64,000 nucleotides of DNA from Ralstonia wenshanensis (GCF_021173085.1 NZ_CP076413.1:3189501-3253500), one strand, 5' to 3'. Shown: positions 49,081 to 57,765, counted from the first letter of the stretch. Notes: generated by a model from the sequence alone, not told the origin. Program-made: numbers and translations.

Positions 49081-49686
49081 TCAGCCCACGCGATACACCC
49101 GCCCGCTCTGCACGCCCTCCACGCTGCGGCGGTAGGCCAGTGCCGCGCGCGCCGCCGTAATCGGTTCGAAGCCGGGAAAGAACGGGCCATAGGCACCCAT
49201 GGATTCGGTCAGCACGGTCGGGCTGACGGCATTCATGCGGAGGCTGCGCGGCAACTCGCACGCGGCTGCCCGCACGAAGCCTTCCACACCAGCGTTCACG
49301 GCCGTCGCGTTGGCGCCCTGGGCGATGGGCTCCTGCCCAACGATGCCGGTCGTGAGCGTGATCGAACCGCCATCGTTCAGATAGTGCTGGCCGACCAGCG
49401 CCAGGCGCACCTGCCCAAGCAGCTTGTCCTGCAGGCCGACGTTGAAATCCGCTGCGGTCATCTTGGTGAGCGGCCCGAAGAACAGGTTGCCGGCGGTGGA
49501 GACGATGGCGTCCACACGGCCAAGCCTGTCGAACAGCGCGGCCACGCTGTCGGCGCTGGTGATGTCGACCTGATGCTCGCCTTGCGTACGTCCCACGCGG
49601 ATGATTTCGTGCGCACCGCCCTGCTCCAGTTCCGCCACCACGGCGCGGCCAAGCGTACCGCTGGCGCCAATCACGACGATTTTCAT
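49081..49686 (-). CDS. short-chain dehydrogenase-like protein (atypical catalytic site)
   Basis: The 201-residue Rossmann protein has the NAD(P) motif GASGTLG at 7-13 and the SDR-like AGNLFFG and PRSLRMNAVSPTVLTES segments. The usual Tyr-x3-Lys is absent: the matching stretch is ANATAVNAGVEGFVRAAA. This fits a compact SDR subfamily often labelled only 'short chain dehydrogenase', so whether it is a working oxidoreductase is unclear. GAAGGAG precedes ATG 49686. It is divergent from a LysR gene 107 bp away that probably controls it. Confidence 0.8.
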   Translation of the reverse strand: MKIVVIGASGTLGRAVVAELEQGGAHEIIRVGRTQGEHQVDITSADSVAALFDRLGRVDAIVSTAGNLFFGPLTKMTAADFNVGLQDKLLGQVRLALVGQHYLNDGGSITLTTGIVGQEPIAQGANATAVNAGVEGFVRAAACELPRSLRMNAVSPTVLTESMGAYGPFFPGFEPITAARAALAYRRSVEGVQSGRVYRVG

Positions 49687-49793
49687 GCTTTGCTCCTTCA
49701 CAAATCCGGTTGGAATGGCGCCCATTCTTGGCCGAACTCGCTATGTGATAAAGCCGTGATACCTTCGTGTATTCCTAATCAATAGTTCGGAAT

Positions 49794-50702
49794 ATGGACA
49801 AGCTGCGGAGCATGGAAACCTTCGTCGCCGTGGTGGAGGGCGGCAACTTCACCGAGGCGGCGGTACGGCTGGAAATGTCCGCAGTGATGGTCGGCAAATA
49901 CGTGAGCGCGTTGGAAACGCAATTGGGCGCGCGCCTGCTCCAGCGCAGCACACGACGCCAAAGCCTGACCGACGCGGGGCGCGTGTTCTACGAAGACGCC
50001 AAGCGCGTGCTGGAACAGGTGCGCTGGGCGGAAACGTCTGTCGAACGGCTGCGCGCATCGCCTTCGGGCACGCTGCGCGTGAGCGCGCCCACCACGTTCG
50101 GCGCGTGCGTGATCGCGCCACTGGCCGCGACGTTCCAGCAGGCGCATCCGCAGGTACGTGTGGAGTTGAACCTGAGCAACAGCATGGTCGATCTCGTCGA
50201 CGAAGGGTTCGATCTCGCCATTCGCATCGGGCCGTTGGGTGACGCCGATCTGGTGGCCAAGCCGCTGTGCGTGTATCGCATGGTCATCTGCGCGTCACCA
50301 GATTACCTTGAGCGGCACGGCAGACCGGAAACGCCGGCCGACCTGCCGCAGCATCGCTGCCTGTCGCACATGGTGTGGAACAACCGCAATGCGTGGCAGC
50401 TCGCCGGCTGGACCGGCGCCACGCCGTGGCGCGACGACCCGGCCTTCACCTGCAACGACGGCCATGGCCTGCGCGCGGCGGCAGTTGCCGGTGCCGGCCT
50501 GCTGCTGCAGCCCGAAGTGCTTGTCGCCGACGACCTGGCAAGCGGCCGACTGGTGCGCGTGCTGCAAGCGTATGCACCCGAGCCGCGGCCGATCCATGTC
50601 GTGTATCGACAGGATCGGCGGCCGTTGCCGAAGCTCTCTGGTTTTGTTGGGCATTTGCTGGAGCGGGTGCCCACGTTCGTCCCCGCATCGGCGGCACAAT
50701 AG
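49794..50702 (+). CDS. LysR-family transcriptional regulator
   Basis: The 302-residue regulator has an N-terminal HTH (LRSMETFVAVVEGGNFTEAAVRLEMSAVMVGKYVSALE, quoted in part) and a C-terminal effector domain (LRVSAPTTFGACVIAP onward). The second HTH helix reads SAVMVGKYV, typical of the DsdC/LTTR sub-branch controlling neighbouring dehydrogenases. It is divergent from the atypical SDR gene. A small DUF3820 gene begins 5 nt after its stop codon. Confidence 0.92.
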   Translation: MDKLRSMETFVAVVEGGNFTEAAVRLEMSAVMVGKYVSALETQLGARLLQRSTRRQSLTDAGRVFYEDAKRVLEQVRWAETSVERLRASPSGTLRVSAPTTFGACVIAPLAATFQQAHPQVRVELNLSNSMVDLVDEGFDLAIRIGPLGDADLVAKPLCVYRMVICASPDYLERHGRPETPADLPQHRCLSHMVWNNRNAWQLAGWTGATPWRDDPAFTCNDGHGLRAAAVAGAGLLLQPEVLVADDLASGRLVRVLQAYAPEPRPIHVVYRQDRRPLPKLSGFVGHLLERVPTFVPASAAQ

Positions 50703-50707
50703 CGCCC

Positions 50708-50923
50708 ATGAACCCCGAAGACCTCCAACACCTCGTCACCACGCAAATGCCCTTCGGCAAGTACAAGGGCCGCCTGATTGCCGACCTGCCGGGCCATTAC
50801 CTCAACTGGTTCGCGCGCGAGGGCTTTCCGCCGGGGCAGATCGGCCGCTTGCTCTCGCTGATGCAGGAGCTGGATCACAACGGTCTGAAGGGCCTGCTCG
50901 ACCCACTGCGCCAGGGCCGCTGA
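50708..50923 (+). CDS. small DUF3820-family protein
   Basis: The 71-residue protein matches the DUF3820 pattern (MPFGKYKGRLIADLPGHYLNWFAREGFP, quoted in part). Pfam labels this family a putative quorum-sensing-regulated virulence factor after a Pseudomonas structure; the biochemical role is unknown. The ATG at 50708 is 5 nt after the LysR stop, so it is probably co-transcribed and perhaps translationally coupled. The convergent LysR gene ends 12 nt beyond its stop. Confidence 0.85.
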   Translation: MNPEDLQHLVTTQMPFGKYKGRLIADLPGHYLNWFAREGFPPGQIGRLLSLMQELDHNGLKGLLDPLRQGR

Positions 50924-50935
50924 CAACGCGATCGA

Positions 50936-51832
50936 TCAATCGCCGTTGATGTACCGCAACAGCCCCGTCGCCAGCGCATCAAACACGACGCGACAGCGCG
51001 GGCTGTCACGCAAGTCTTCATGCATGGCGAGCCAGGTGTCGAGCGTGATGCTGATCTGTTCGCTGAACAGCCGAACCAGATCCACGTTGTGCCGTGCCAA
51101 GCCGACCTGGCAGAAGCCGACGCCAAAGCCCGCACGCAGTACGGCAATCGCAGCCAGATCACTGTCGGTACGCAGCGCGAAGCGGTTGCGTTGGATCCAT
51201 GGGAACTGCGCTCGCACGCTGCGCAGGAATGCGTTCTCCTTGTCGTAGCCGATCAACGTGTGGCCAGCGAGTTCTTCCACCGTGCTGGGCGTGCCGCGCT
51301 GTGCCAGATAACGCCGGTGCGCAAACAACCCCAATTCGATCTCGCCGAGGTGCCGCGCGACGAGCACGCCCTGGCTCGGCGGCTGCATGCGCACGGCGAT
51401 GTCCGCCTCACGGCGCAGCAGGTCTTCCATCCGGTTCGACGACACCAATTCGAGCGTCAGCTCCGGATAGGCGGCGTGCAGATCGGCGAGGATGGGCGGC
51501 AACACCTCCACCGCGACGACCTCGCTGGCGGTGATGCGCACGGTGCCCCGTACGCCCTCGCCTTGGCTGGAGGCGGCGCGCAGCAAGGCGGCGCTGGTGG
51601 CTTCCAGCGATTCCGCAAACGGCCGCAGCGATAGCGCCGCTTCTGTCGGGCTCAGCCCCTGCTGCGTTCGGACGAAGAGCGACATGCCCAGTGCCCGTTC
51701 GAGCGCATCGACATGCCGCCCCACCGTCGGCTGCGTCAGCCCAAGCGCCCGGGCGGCGCCCGACAACGATCCTTCTCGCACCACGGCAAGGAAGGTCCGA
51801 TACAACTCCCAGCCTGGCTCCGATCCGTTCAT
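50936..51832 (-). CDS. LysR-family transcriptional regulator
   Basis: The 298-residue regulator begins MNGSEPGWELYRTFLAVVREG with the HTH at about 10-65 (LSGAARALGLTQPTVGRHVDALE, quoted in part), then a standard effector domain. The frame is open for over 300 codons further upstream, but that part runs through the divergent gene and has no protein-like pattern. It is divergent from the NAD(P)-binding gene at 51938, 105 bp away, which it probably controls. Effector unknown. Confidence 0.92.
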   Translation of the reverse strand: MNGSEPGWELYRTFLAVVREGSLSGAARALGLTQPTVGRHVDALERALGMSLFVRTQQGLSPTEAALSLRPFAESLEATSAALLRAASSQGEGVRGTVRITASEVVAVEVLPPILADLHAAYPELTLELVSSNRMEDLLRREADIAVRMQPPSQGVLVARHLGEIELGLFAHRRYLAQRGTPSTVEELAGHTLIGYDKENAFLRSVRAQFPWIQRNRFALRTDSDLAAIAVLRAGFGVGFCQVGLARHNVDLVRLFSEQISITLDTWLAMHEDLRDSPRCRVVFDALATGLLRYINGD

Positions 51833-51937
51833 ACAAATTTGTATAACTGCACGCTCATCATCAACAATTCCATTGAAGCACAGTCGCGCCCAGAATGCCT
51901 CCATCGCAACGCTCTCTCTCACATCAGGAGCACGGTC

Positions 51938-52894
51938 ATGGAACAGGCACAACGTATCGCATTGGTATTGGGCGCCACTGGCGGCATCGGCGGTGAAGTG
52001 GCACGTCGGCTGGTGGCACGCGGCTGGCATGTGCGGGCGCTGCAGCGCAATCCGGATGCGCTGACGAACCGCAACACCGCATTCGAATGGATTCGCGGCG
52101 ACGCGATGGTGCGCGAAGACGTGGTCGGCGCAGCGCAAGGGGCAGAACTGATCATCCACGCCGTCAACCCGCCGGGCTACCAGAACTGGGCCGGACTGGT
52201 GCTGCCGATGATCGACAACACCATCGCCGCGGCCCGCGCCTCGGGTGCACGCATCGTGCTGCCGGGCACGGTGTACAACTTCGCGCCGGACACGTTTCCC
52301 GTGCTGCGCGAAACGACAATGCAGGCACCGCTCACCCGCAAGGGCAAGATCCGCGCAGAGCTGGAGCGCCGCATGCAGGCCGCCAGCGCCGAGGGCGTGC
52401 GCAGCCTGATCGTGCGCGCGGGTGATTTCTTCGGGCCGCAAACCAGCAACACGTGGTTTGCCGGCGCGCTGGTCAAGCCGGGCAAGCCCGTCCGCACCGT
52501 CACGCAGCCGGGTGCCGCCGGCATCGGCCATCAATGGGCGTACTTGCCGGACGTGGCCGAAACGATGCTGCGCCTGGTCGAGCAAGGCGACCGTCTGCCA
52601 GACTTTGCCGTCTATCACATGCGCGGCCACTGGGATGCCGACGGCACGCAAATGGCCGCCGCGATTGGCCGCGCAGTGGGCCACCCCGTCAAGACGCGCG
52701 CATTCCCGTGGTGGCTGATGCCCGCGCTGGCGCCGTTCTCGGAGATGCTGCGCGAGATGCGCGAGATGCGCTACCTGTGGCAGCACCCGGTGCGCATGGA
52801 CAACGCCAAGCTCGTGCAAGCACTCGGCGCTGAACCGCACACCCCATGGGACGACGCCGTGGGCACGACGCTGCGCAGCCTAGGCTGCCAGTGA
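51938..52894 (+). CDS. NAD(P)-dependent epimerase/NmrA-like protein
   Basis: The 318-residue Rossmann protein has GATGGIGG at 12-19, the ERWIRGDA-type Asp near residue 50 (EWIRGDA) and a GTVYNF strand, fitting extended SDR (NmrA/epimerase-like) proteins. There is no clear catalytic YxxxK, so it may be a redox sensor or an atypical reductase. AGGAG precedes the ATG at 51938. The 3' end overlaps the convergent HD-domain gene by 15 nt. The divergent LysR gene is the likely regulator. Confidence 0.82.
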   Translation: MEQAQRIALVLGATGGIGGEVARRLVARGWHVRALQRNPDALTNRNTAFEWIRGDAMVREDVVGAAQGAELIIHAVNPPGYQNWAGLVLPMIDNTIAAARASGARIVLPGTVYNFAPDTFPVLRETTMQAPLTRKGKIRAELERRMQAASAEGVRSLIVRAGDFFGPQTSNTWFAGALVKPGKPVRTVTQPGAAGIGHQWAYLPDVAETMLRLVEQGDRLPDFAVYHMRGHWDADGTQMAAAIGRAVGHPVKTRAFPWWLMPALAPFSEMLREMREMRYLWQHPVRMDNAKLVQALGAEPHTPWDDAVGTTLRSLGCQ

Positions 52895-53431
52895 AACGCG
52901 CGCGGCCGTCGCCAGAAAATGGGCAAGATCAGGCGTGCGCTCCCCGGCCACCTTGGCGAGGTCATCCCACCGGCGCAGTTGCAGCGCATCGGCCGCGTAC
53001 AGACGCTGCATGAAGGCCTCCGCCTCCTGCGCTGAAAACACGCCGCCCTGCAATGCCAGGCTCCGTACAGAATCGGCTGACAGGCGCGCGTAGTAATGCG
53101 CATCCATCGCGCACAGGCATCGCTTGGCATCCACATGCAGGCGGATCGGCTCCAGCACGGCATCCGGAAACGTTGCACGCAGAAACGGCAGCGCAAAGTA
53201 TTGGTGCTGATCGTCGATGCCGTGCGCGGTCGGCGTCTCGCCCTGCAGGTTCAGCAAATGACCGAGGTCGTGCAGCAGCGCCGCCGTGATCAGCGCGTCC
53301 GACGCGCCGGCCGCCTCCGCCAACGCGGCCGTCTGCAGGGCATGTTCGAGTTGCGTGACGGGCTCGCCGCTGTAGGCAATGTTGCCGTGACGGTCAAAGA
53401 GCGTGCGGATGTCGTCGAGACTCAGGGCCAT
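52880..53431 (-). CDS. PhnZ-like HD-domain protein (orphan)
   Basis: The 183-residue HD-domain protein has the PhnZ-type ligand pattern in order: Tyr20, Glu23, His30, His54-Asp55, His76, His99, and Asp156 or Asp157. PhnZ is a mixed-valent di-iron oxygenase that cleaves 2-amino-1-hydroxyethylphosphonate to glycine and phosphate. The PhnY hydroxylase and phosphonate transporters are absent here, so the true substrate is uncertain; it could be another HD oxygenase or a phosphohydrolase. The gene overlaps the NmrA-like gene tail to tail by 15 nt. Confidence 0.8.
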   Translation of the reverse strand: MALSLDDIRTLFDRHGNIAYSGEPVTQLEHALQTAALAEAAGASDALITAALLHDLGHLLNLQGETPTAHGIDDQHQYFALPFLRATFPDAVLEPIRLHVDAKRCLCAMDAHYYARLSADSVRSLALQGGVFSAQEAEAFMQRLYAADALQLRRWDDLAKVAGERTPDLAHFLATAARVSLAA

Positions 53432-53600
53432 GATGCTGCGCGGGCAAAAGCGGAACCTTGCAGCGTAGCCCGCCCGTGCGGCAACACGGTGACAATGCGC
53501 CGCGCATTAGCCTGCGTGATCAGCGCGATTAGAAAGTTTGGTTGGGAATGCGCGGCGCGTGCCCTTATCTTCAGTGCCTTCCCACACATCGGAGCGCAAC

Positions 53601-53978
53601 ATGCTCGCAGGACACGCCGTACAGGTCGCGCAGGCGCTGGAACAGGTCACGGACTATTGGTCGCCGCGCGTCGTCGGCCAAGTCAACGATCAGTACATCA
53701 AGGTCGCCAAGCTCAAGGGCGAATTCGTCTGGCACGACCACCCGAATGAAGACGAGCTGTTCTTCGTGGTCTACGGCCACCTGAAAATCGCCTTCGAAGA
53801 CCGCGCCGATGTGCACCTCGGCCCCGGCGAATTCTGCGTCGTGCCGCGCGGCGTGCGTCACTTTCCCGTTGCCGACGAGGAATGCGGAATCATGCTGATC
53901 GAAACGGTGACGACGCAGCACACGGGCGACGTCGTTACAGAGCGCAGCGTGGCGCTCGAAAAGCAACTCAACGGATGA
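53601..53978 (+). CDS. cupin-domain protein
   Basis: The 125-residue single-domain cupin has the metal-binding first motif WHDHPNEDELFFVVYG (H-x-H-x4-E) and the second motif PRGVRHFPV. No signal peptide, so cytoplasmic. GGAG precedes ATG 53601. Small cupins of this type have no defined function by sequence alone. Its 3' end overlaps the convergent TSUP gene by 11 nt. Confidence 0.82.
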   Translation: MLAGHAVQVAQALEQVTDYWSPRVVGQVNDQYIKVAKLKGEFVWHDHPNEDELFFVVYGHLKIAFEDRADVHLGPGEFCVVPRGVRHFPVADEECGIMLIETVTTQHTGDVVTERSVALEKQLNG

Positions 53979-54726
53979 AGGCGTCGTAGGCCGTCTTCAG
54001 AATCAACGCCAGCACCACCACCATGAACACCTTGCGCACGAAGCGGCTGCCGTGCCGCAGCGCGAGGTGGCTGCCGACCTGATTGCCGGCGACGTTGGCA
54101 ACCGCCATCACCAAGCCGAGGTGCCACCACACGTGGCCCTTGGCGGCTAACAGCAGCAATGCCGCCACGTTGGTCGCGAGGTTGACGATCTTGGTGGACG
54201 CCGACGCGTGCAGGAAGTCGTATCCGAACACGCGCACGAACACGATCATCAGAAAGCTGCCGGTGCCCGGGCCAAACACGCCATCGTAGAAGCCGATGGC
54301 CGCGCCGGCCAGCAATGCCGCCGCCCGCTCGCGCCAGCCCTTGAGGCTTGGCGCATGATCTGCGCCCAGGTTCTTCTTGGCCACCGTGTAGACGAGCAGC
54401 ACCGCCAGCACAAACGGCAGCGCACGGCGCAGCGGTTCGGCCGGGATATGCATGAGCGCCCACGCGCCGAGCAGCGAAAACGCAAACGCCGTGACCACCG
54501 CCGGCGCCGTCGCGCCCCAATAAATGCGCACCGTGCGGCCGTAGCGCACCGCCGCCGTCGCGGTGCCCGACATCGACGCGACCTTGTTCGTGCCGATCAG
54601 CGTGGCGGGCGCGATGTTCGGATACGCCGAGAACAGCGCGGGGATCTGCACCAGGCCGCCGCCACCGGCCACGGCATCGATCAGGCCGGCCAGAAAACCG
54701 GCCACGGCGAGCAAAGCGAATTCCAT
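53968..54726 (-). CDS. TSUP family permease (TauE/SafE-like)
   Basis: The 252-residue membrane protein has eight predicted spans and the TSUP signature AGLIDAVAGGGGLVQIPAL near residue 16 and again DGVFGPGTGSFL near 150. TSUP carriers export sulfite, sulfoacetate or other organosulfur anions, or take up substrates; the cargo is not predictable here. It overlaps the end of the cupin gene by 11 nt and follows a small hypothetical gene by 24 nt on the same strand. Confidence 0.88.
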   Translation of the reverse strand: MEFALLAVAGFLAGLIDAVAGGGGLVQIPALFSAYPNIAPATLIGTNKVASMSGTATAAVRYGRTVRIYWGATAPAVVTAFAFSLLGAWALMHIPAEPLRRALPFVLAVLLVYTVAKKNLGADHAPSLKGWRERAAALLAGAAIGFYDGVFGPGTGSFLMIVFVRVFGYDFLHASASTKIVNLATNVAALLLLAAKGHVWWHLGLVMAVANVAGNQVGSHLALRHGSRFVRKVFMVVVLALILKTAYDAFIR

Positions 54727-54750
54727 CAGGAGAAAACGAAGCAGGAAGGA

Positions 54751-55188
54751 TTAGCCGAGCGACTTGGGCGACGGCCGCGCGCTGCGCCGCCAGCAGCCGG
54801 ATGCATCGGGCGCAAAGCCGAGCGCTGCGGCGTCTTCAGCCGAAAGCGCCGCGGGCGGCAGCAGGACGTGGAGTATGCCATGTGCTCTGGCGTACTCATT
54901 GACAGCCCCCAACGCCACATCACGCGTGGCCGTATCACCGGAAAACACCATCACGCCCGCCGGCAGCCACGCCACCAAGCCACCCAGCACCAGATGCGGC
55001 ACGAGCGTCATCGGCGCCACGCCAGTCAACGCCGCACCCATTTCAACGAGGAAGCACGGATGCACGCTCGGATGGGCGAGCAGCGTATCGACGGCATGCG
55101 CCAACTGCAGCGGCGAGGCGGCAGACGTAACGGCGGCCAGCAGGCGCGGCCGGTCTTCGGGCGTGGCAAGGCGAGTGGACAGGGTCAT
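54751..55188 (-). CDS. hypothetical protein, degenerate GNAT-like fold
   Basis: The 145-residue protein ends with a GNAT-like tail (AVNEYARAHGILHVLLPPAALSAEDAAALGFAPD). The acetyl-CoA loop is not convincing, so it may be an inactive or diverged acetyltransferase. ATG 55188 gives MTLSTRLATPEDRPRLL, which reads like a GNAT N-terminus; an ATG at 55218 is an alternative. It shares a strand with the TSUP gene downstream and may be co-transcribed. Confidence 0.55.
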   Translation of the reverse strand: MTLSTRLATPEDRPRLLAAVTSAASPLQLAHAVDTLLAHPSVHPCFLVEMGAALTGVAPMTLVPHLVLGGLVAWLPAGVMVFSGDTATRDVALGAVNEYARAHGILHVLLPPAALSAEDAAALGFAPDASGCWRRSARPSPKSLG

Positions 55189-55311
55189 GAGCGGCTCTGG
55201 CGAAGGCGCCATTGTCATGCAGCGTGCGCATAGGCGTCGACACCGAATGCATTTCTCTTGTGAATGCGCGCGAACCAGAATGGACACGTCCCCCTTCCCC
55301 CGGAGCCCGTC

Positions 55312-55563
55312 ATGGCCGATCCGACCCACGCTCTCACCCTGCAATTGCTGCAGTCGCTGGCCGAGCGGCCGCGGCCCTACGCCGAAGTGCTGGAAACGTG
55401 GCGGACGTCGTGTCCGCGTTTGTCGATCTGGGAAGATGCGTGCATCGACGGGCTGGTGGACTGCGCGCCCGGCTCTGCGCCTGAACTGCGTCTGGTAACG
55501 GTCAGCGCCCGGGGTCGGGCACTGCTCGCCGGCGCTCATGCGAAAGGTGAGCGCACAAACTAA
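55312..55563 (+). CDS. conserved hypothetical protein
   Basis: The 83-residue soluble protein resembles a small conserved Burkholderiaceae family with a winged-helix-like pattern (ALTLQLLQSLAERPRPYAEVL, then TSCPRLSIWEDACIDGL). CGGAG precedes ATG 55312. I cannot name a function. A strong intrinsic terminator begins at its stop codon. Confidence 0.7.
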   Translation: MADPTHALTLQLLQSLAERPRPYAEVLETWRTSCPRLSIWEDACIDGLVDCAPGSAPELRLVTVSARGRALLAGAHAKGERTN

Positions 55564-55597
55564 AAGGCCCTGCCGGGGATCGCCTGGCAGGGCCTTT
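55563..55597 (+). terminator. intrinsic terminator after the small hypothetical gene
   Basis: AAAGGCCCTGCC (55563-55574) pairs with GGCAGGGCCTTT (55586-55597), an 11-nt loop between, followed by ATCTATTTT. The remaining 200 bp to livM holds nothing I recognise. Confidence 0.8.
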
Positions 55598-55796
55598 ATC
55601 TATTTTGCATCTCCACCGTACGTGCGGTGTGTGCTGTCGTCTCCTCGCTCCCGCCTCATTTATCTCGTGCGAAAACCGTAACGCGACTGTAAAAGATGCA
55701 CCGCAATGCAGCAACTAGAGCAAACCCTTACGGTGCATCAGGCACCAAGTTCAGCCGTTTGGGTGAAACTCGCTGGCATCTTCTGGCATTGTGGCG

Positions 55797-56801
55797 TCAA
55801 CGTCGCAACCAAGGCACGCGCGCCGCAATTTCGCCCATGATGCCGCGGCGGAAGGTCAGTACGCAGATAACGAAGATCGCGCCCGTGACCGTGGTGACCG
55901 ATTCGCCGAGGATATTGAAGCCGTCGATGCCGGTCGCGCCGGCCAGGAAGCTGCCGACGTCGCCGAGCTTGTTTTCCAGCGCAATCACCAGCGCCGCGCC
56001 CAGCAACGGCCCCGACAGGATACCCAGGCCACCCACCAGCGTCATCAGGATGACCGAGCCCGACATCGACCAGTGCACATCGGTGAGCGTCTCGAAGCCA
56101 AGCACCAGCGTCTTGAGCGAGCCGGCCAGGCCCGTGAGCGCCGCCGACAGCACGAAGGCCAGCAGCTTGAAGCGATCGGTGTCGTAGCCGAGGGAGGTGG
56201 CACGCGGCTCGTTTTCCTTGATGGCCTTGAGGATCTGCCCGAACGGCGAGTGGATCGTGCGAACGATCAGCAGGAAGGCCAGCACCACGATGGCGAGCAC
56301 GACGTAATACAGCGTCAGGTCGGACGACAGGTCCAGCACGCCGAACAGCTTGCCGCGCGGCACGCCTTGCAGGCCGTCTTCGCCACCGGTGAACGGCACC
56401 TGCAGGCAGAAGAAGTACAGCATTTGCGCCAGCGCCAGCGTGATCATCGCAAAGTAGATGCCCTGGCGGCGGATGGCCAGCAGGCCCACGACCAGACCGA
56501 TGAACGCGCCCGCCGCAGTGCCGGCCAGCAGGCCAAGCTCGGGCGTCACGTGCAGGTCGCGCATCATGTAGCCGGCCACGTAGCCCGCGCCGCCAAAGAA
56601 GGCAGCGTGCCCGAACGACAGCAGCCCCGTGTAGCCCAGCAGCAGGTTGAATGCGGAGGCAAACAGCGCGAAGCACAGCAGCTTGGCGACGAACACCGGA
56701 TACGCACCGACCAGCGGCGCGGCAATCAGCGCCACCAGCAGCAGGCCGTACAAAACGTATTTGAGGGAAGAAGAGTTGGTCATGTTGGCCGCGCCGCTCA
56801 T
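55797..56801 (-). CDS. livM: branched-chain amino acid-type ABC permease LivM-like
   Basis: The 334-residue membrane protein has about nine hydrophobic spans and the LivM signature LLGYTGLLSFGHAAFFGGAGYVAG near residue 55 (quoted in part), plus the coupling loop AIKENEPRATSLGYDTDRFKLL, which docks on the ATPases. It forms a heterodimer with LivH. ATG 56801 overlaps the livH stop as ATGA; an in-frame ATG at 56783 is possible. It is the last gene of a livG-livF-binding protein-livH-livM operon. Confidence 0.93.
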   Translation of the reverse strand: MSGAANMTNSSSLKYVLYGLLLVALIAAPLVGAYPVFVAKLLCFALFASAFNLLLGYTGLLSFGHAAFFGGAGYVAGYMMRDLHVTPELGLLAGTAAGAFIGLVVGLLAIRRQGIYFAMITLALAQMLYFFCLQVPFTGGEDGLQGVPRGKLFGVLDLSSDLTLYYVVLAIVVLAFLLIVRTIHSPFGQILKAIKENEPRATSLGYDTDRFKLLAFVLSAALTGLAGSLKTLVLGFETLTDVHWSMSGSVILMTLVGGLGILSGPLLGAALVIALENKLGDVGSFLAGATGIDGFNILGESVTTVTGAIFVICVLTFRRGIMGEIAARVPWLRR

Positions 56802-57682
56802 TTCTCTTTACCGAACAGGCCCGCCGGACGCACCAGCAGCACCAGCACCATGATCACGAACACCACGGTCGCCGACGCCTGTGGATAAAACACCTTGGTC
56901 AGCCCCTCGATCACGCCCAGGCCCAGCCCGGTGATGATCGAACCGAGAATCGACCCCATGCCGCCAATCACCACCACCGCAAACACGGTGATGATCATGC
57001 TCTGCCCCATCAGCGGCGAAATCTGGATGACGGGCGCGGCCAGTACGCCAGCAAACGCGGCCAGCGCCACGCCAAAGCCGTAGGTGAGCGTGACCATCAG
57101 CGGCACGTTCACACCAAAGGCTTCGACCAGCTTCGGGTTTTCGGTGCCGGCACGCAGGTAGGCGCCCAGCTTGGTCTTCTCGATCATGAACCACGTGGCG
57201 AAGCACACCGCCAGCGACGCCACCACCACCCAGGCGCGATAGTTCGGCAGCATCATGAAGCCGAGGTCGGTCGCACCCTGCAGCAATTCGGGCGTGTCAT
57301 ACGGCAGGCCCGACACGCCGTAAATAGCGCGGAACACGCCTTCGATGACAAGCGTCACGCCCAGCGTGAGCAGCAGGCCATAGAGATGATCGAGCTTGTA
57401 GATGAAGCGCAGTAGCGTGCGTTCGATCACCACGCCCAGCAGGCCGATCGCCAGCGGCGAGAGCACCAGCATCGCCCAATACGGCACGCCCAGGTACGAG
57501 AAGCCCATCCACGTGAGCACCGCGCCCAGCATGAACAGCGCGCCGTGCGCAAAATTGATGACGTTGAGCAGCCCGAAGATGACCGCAAGGCCGAGGCTCA
57601 ACATCGCATAGAAGGAACCGTTGACCAGACCCAGCAACAATTGGCTGAGCATGGCCGGTAGCGGAACGCCGAAGATTTCCAT
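56798..57682 (-). CDS. livH: branched-chain amino acid-type ABC permease LivH-like
   Basis: The 294-residue permease has about eight membrane spans and the LivH hallmarks LLNVINFAHGALFMLGA near residue 39 and VIGGMGSILGSIITGLGLG near 238. Its stop overlaps livM. It follows the binding-protein gene beyond an 83-bp gap that contains a strong hairpin. The substrate is set by the binding protein. Confidence 0.94.
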   Translation of the reverse strand: MEIFGVPLPAMLSQLLLGLVNGSFYAMLSLGLAVIFGLLNVINFAHGALFMLGAVLTWMGFSYLGVPYWAMLVLSPLAIGLLGVVIERTLLRFIYKLDHLYGLLLTLGVTLVIEGVFRAIYGVSGLPYDTPELLQGATDLGFMMLPNYRAWVVVASLAVCFATWFMIEKTKLGAYLRAGTENPKLVEAFGVNVPLMVTLTYGFGVALAAFAGVLAAPVIQISPLMGQSMIITVFAVVVIGGMGSILGSIITGLGLGVIEGLTKVFYPQASATVVFVIMVLVLLVRPAGLFGKEK

Positions 57683-57720
57683 CGCGGTCAGGAAGAGAAC
57701 ACCACACCAACAACGTTGAT

Positions 57721-57750
57721 GGCGCCGCCATCCACACGGACGGCGGCGCC
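57721..57750 (-). terminator. intra-operonic hairpin between binding-protein gene and livH
   Basis: GGCGCCGCC (57721-57729) pairs with GGCGGCGCC (57742-57750), loop 12 nt. It lies between the binding-protein stop and the livH start and lacks a U-run. Such hairpins stabilise upstream binding-protein mRNA or thin out downstream transcription. Confidence 0.5.
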
Positions 57751-57765
57751 GGATTGCCTACGCTT

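Noticed and set aside
50375-51800. Upstream extensions of the LysR gene at 50936 and the DUF3820 gene at 50708
   Set aside because: The long frames continue only because GC-rich sequence lacks stop codons. The recognisable proteins begin at MNGSEPGW and MNPEDLQ.
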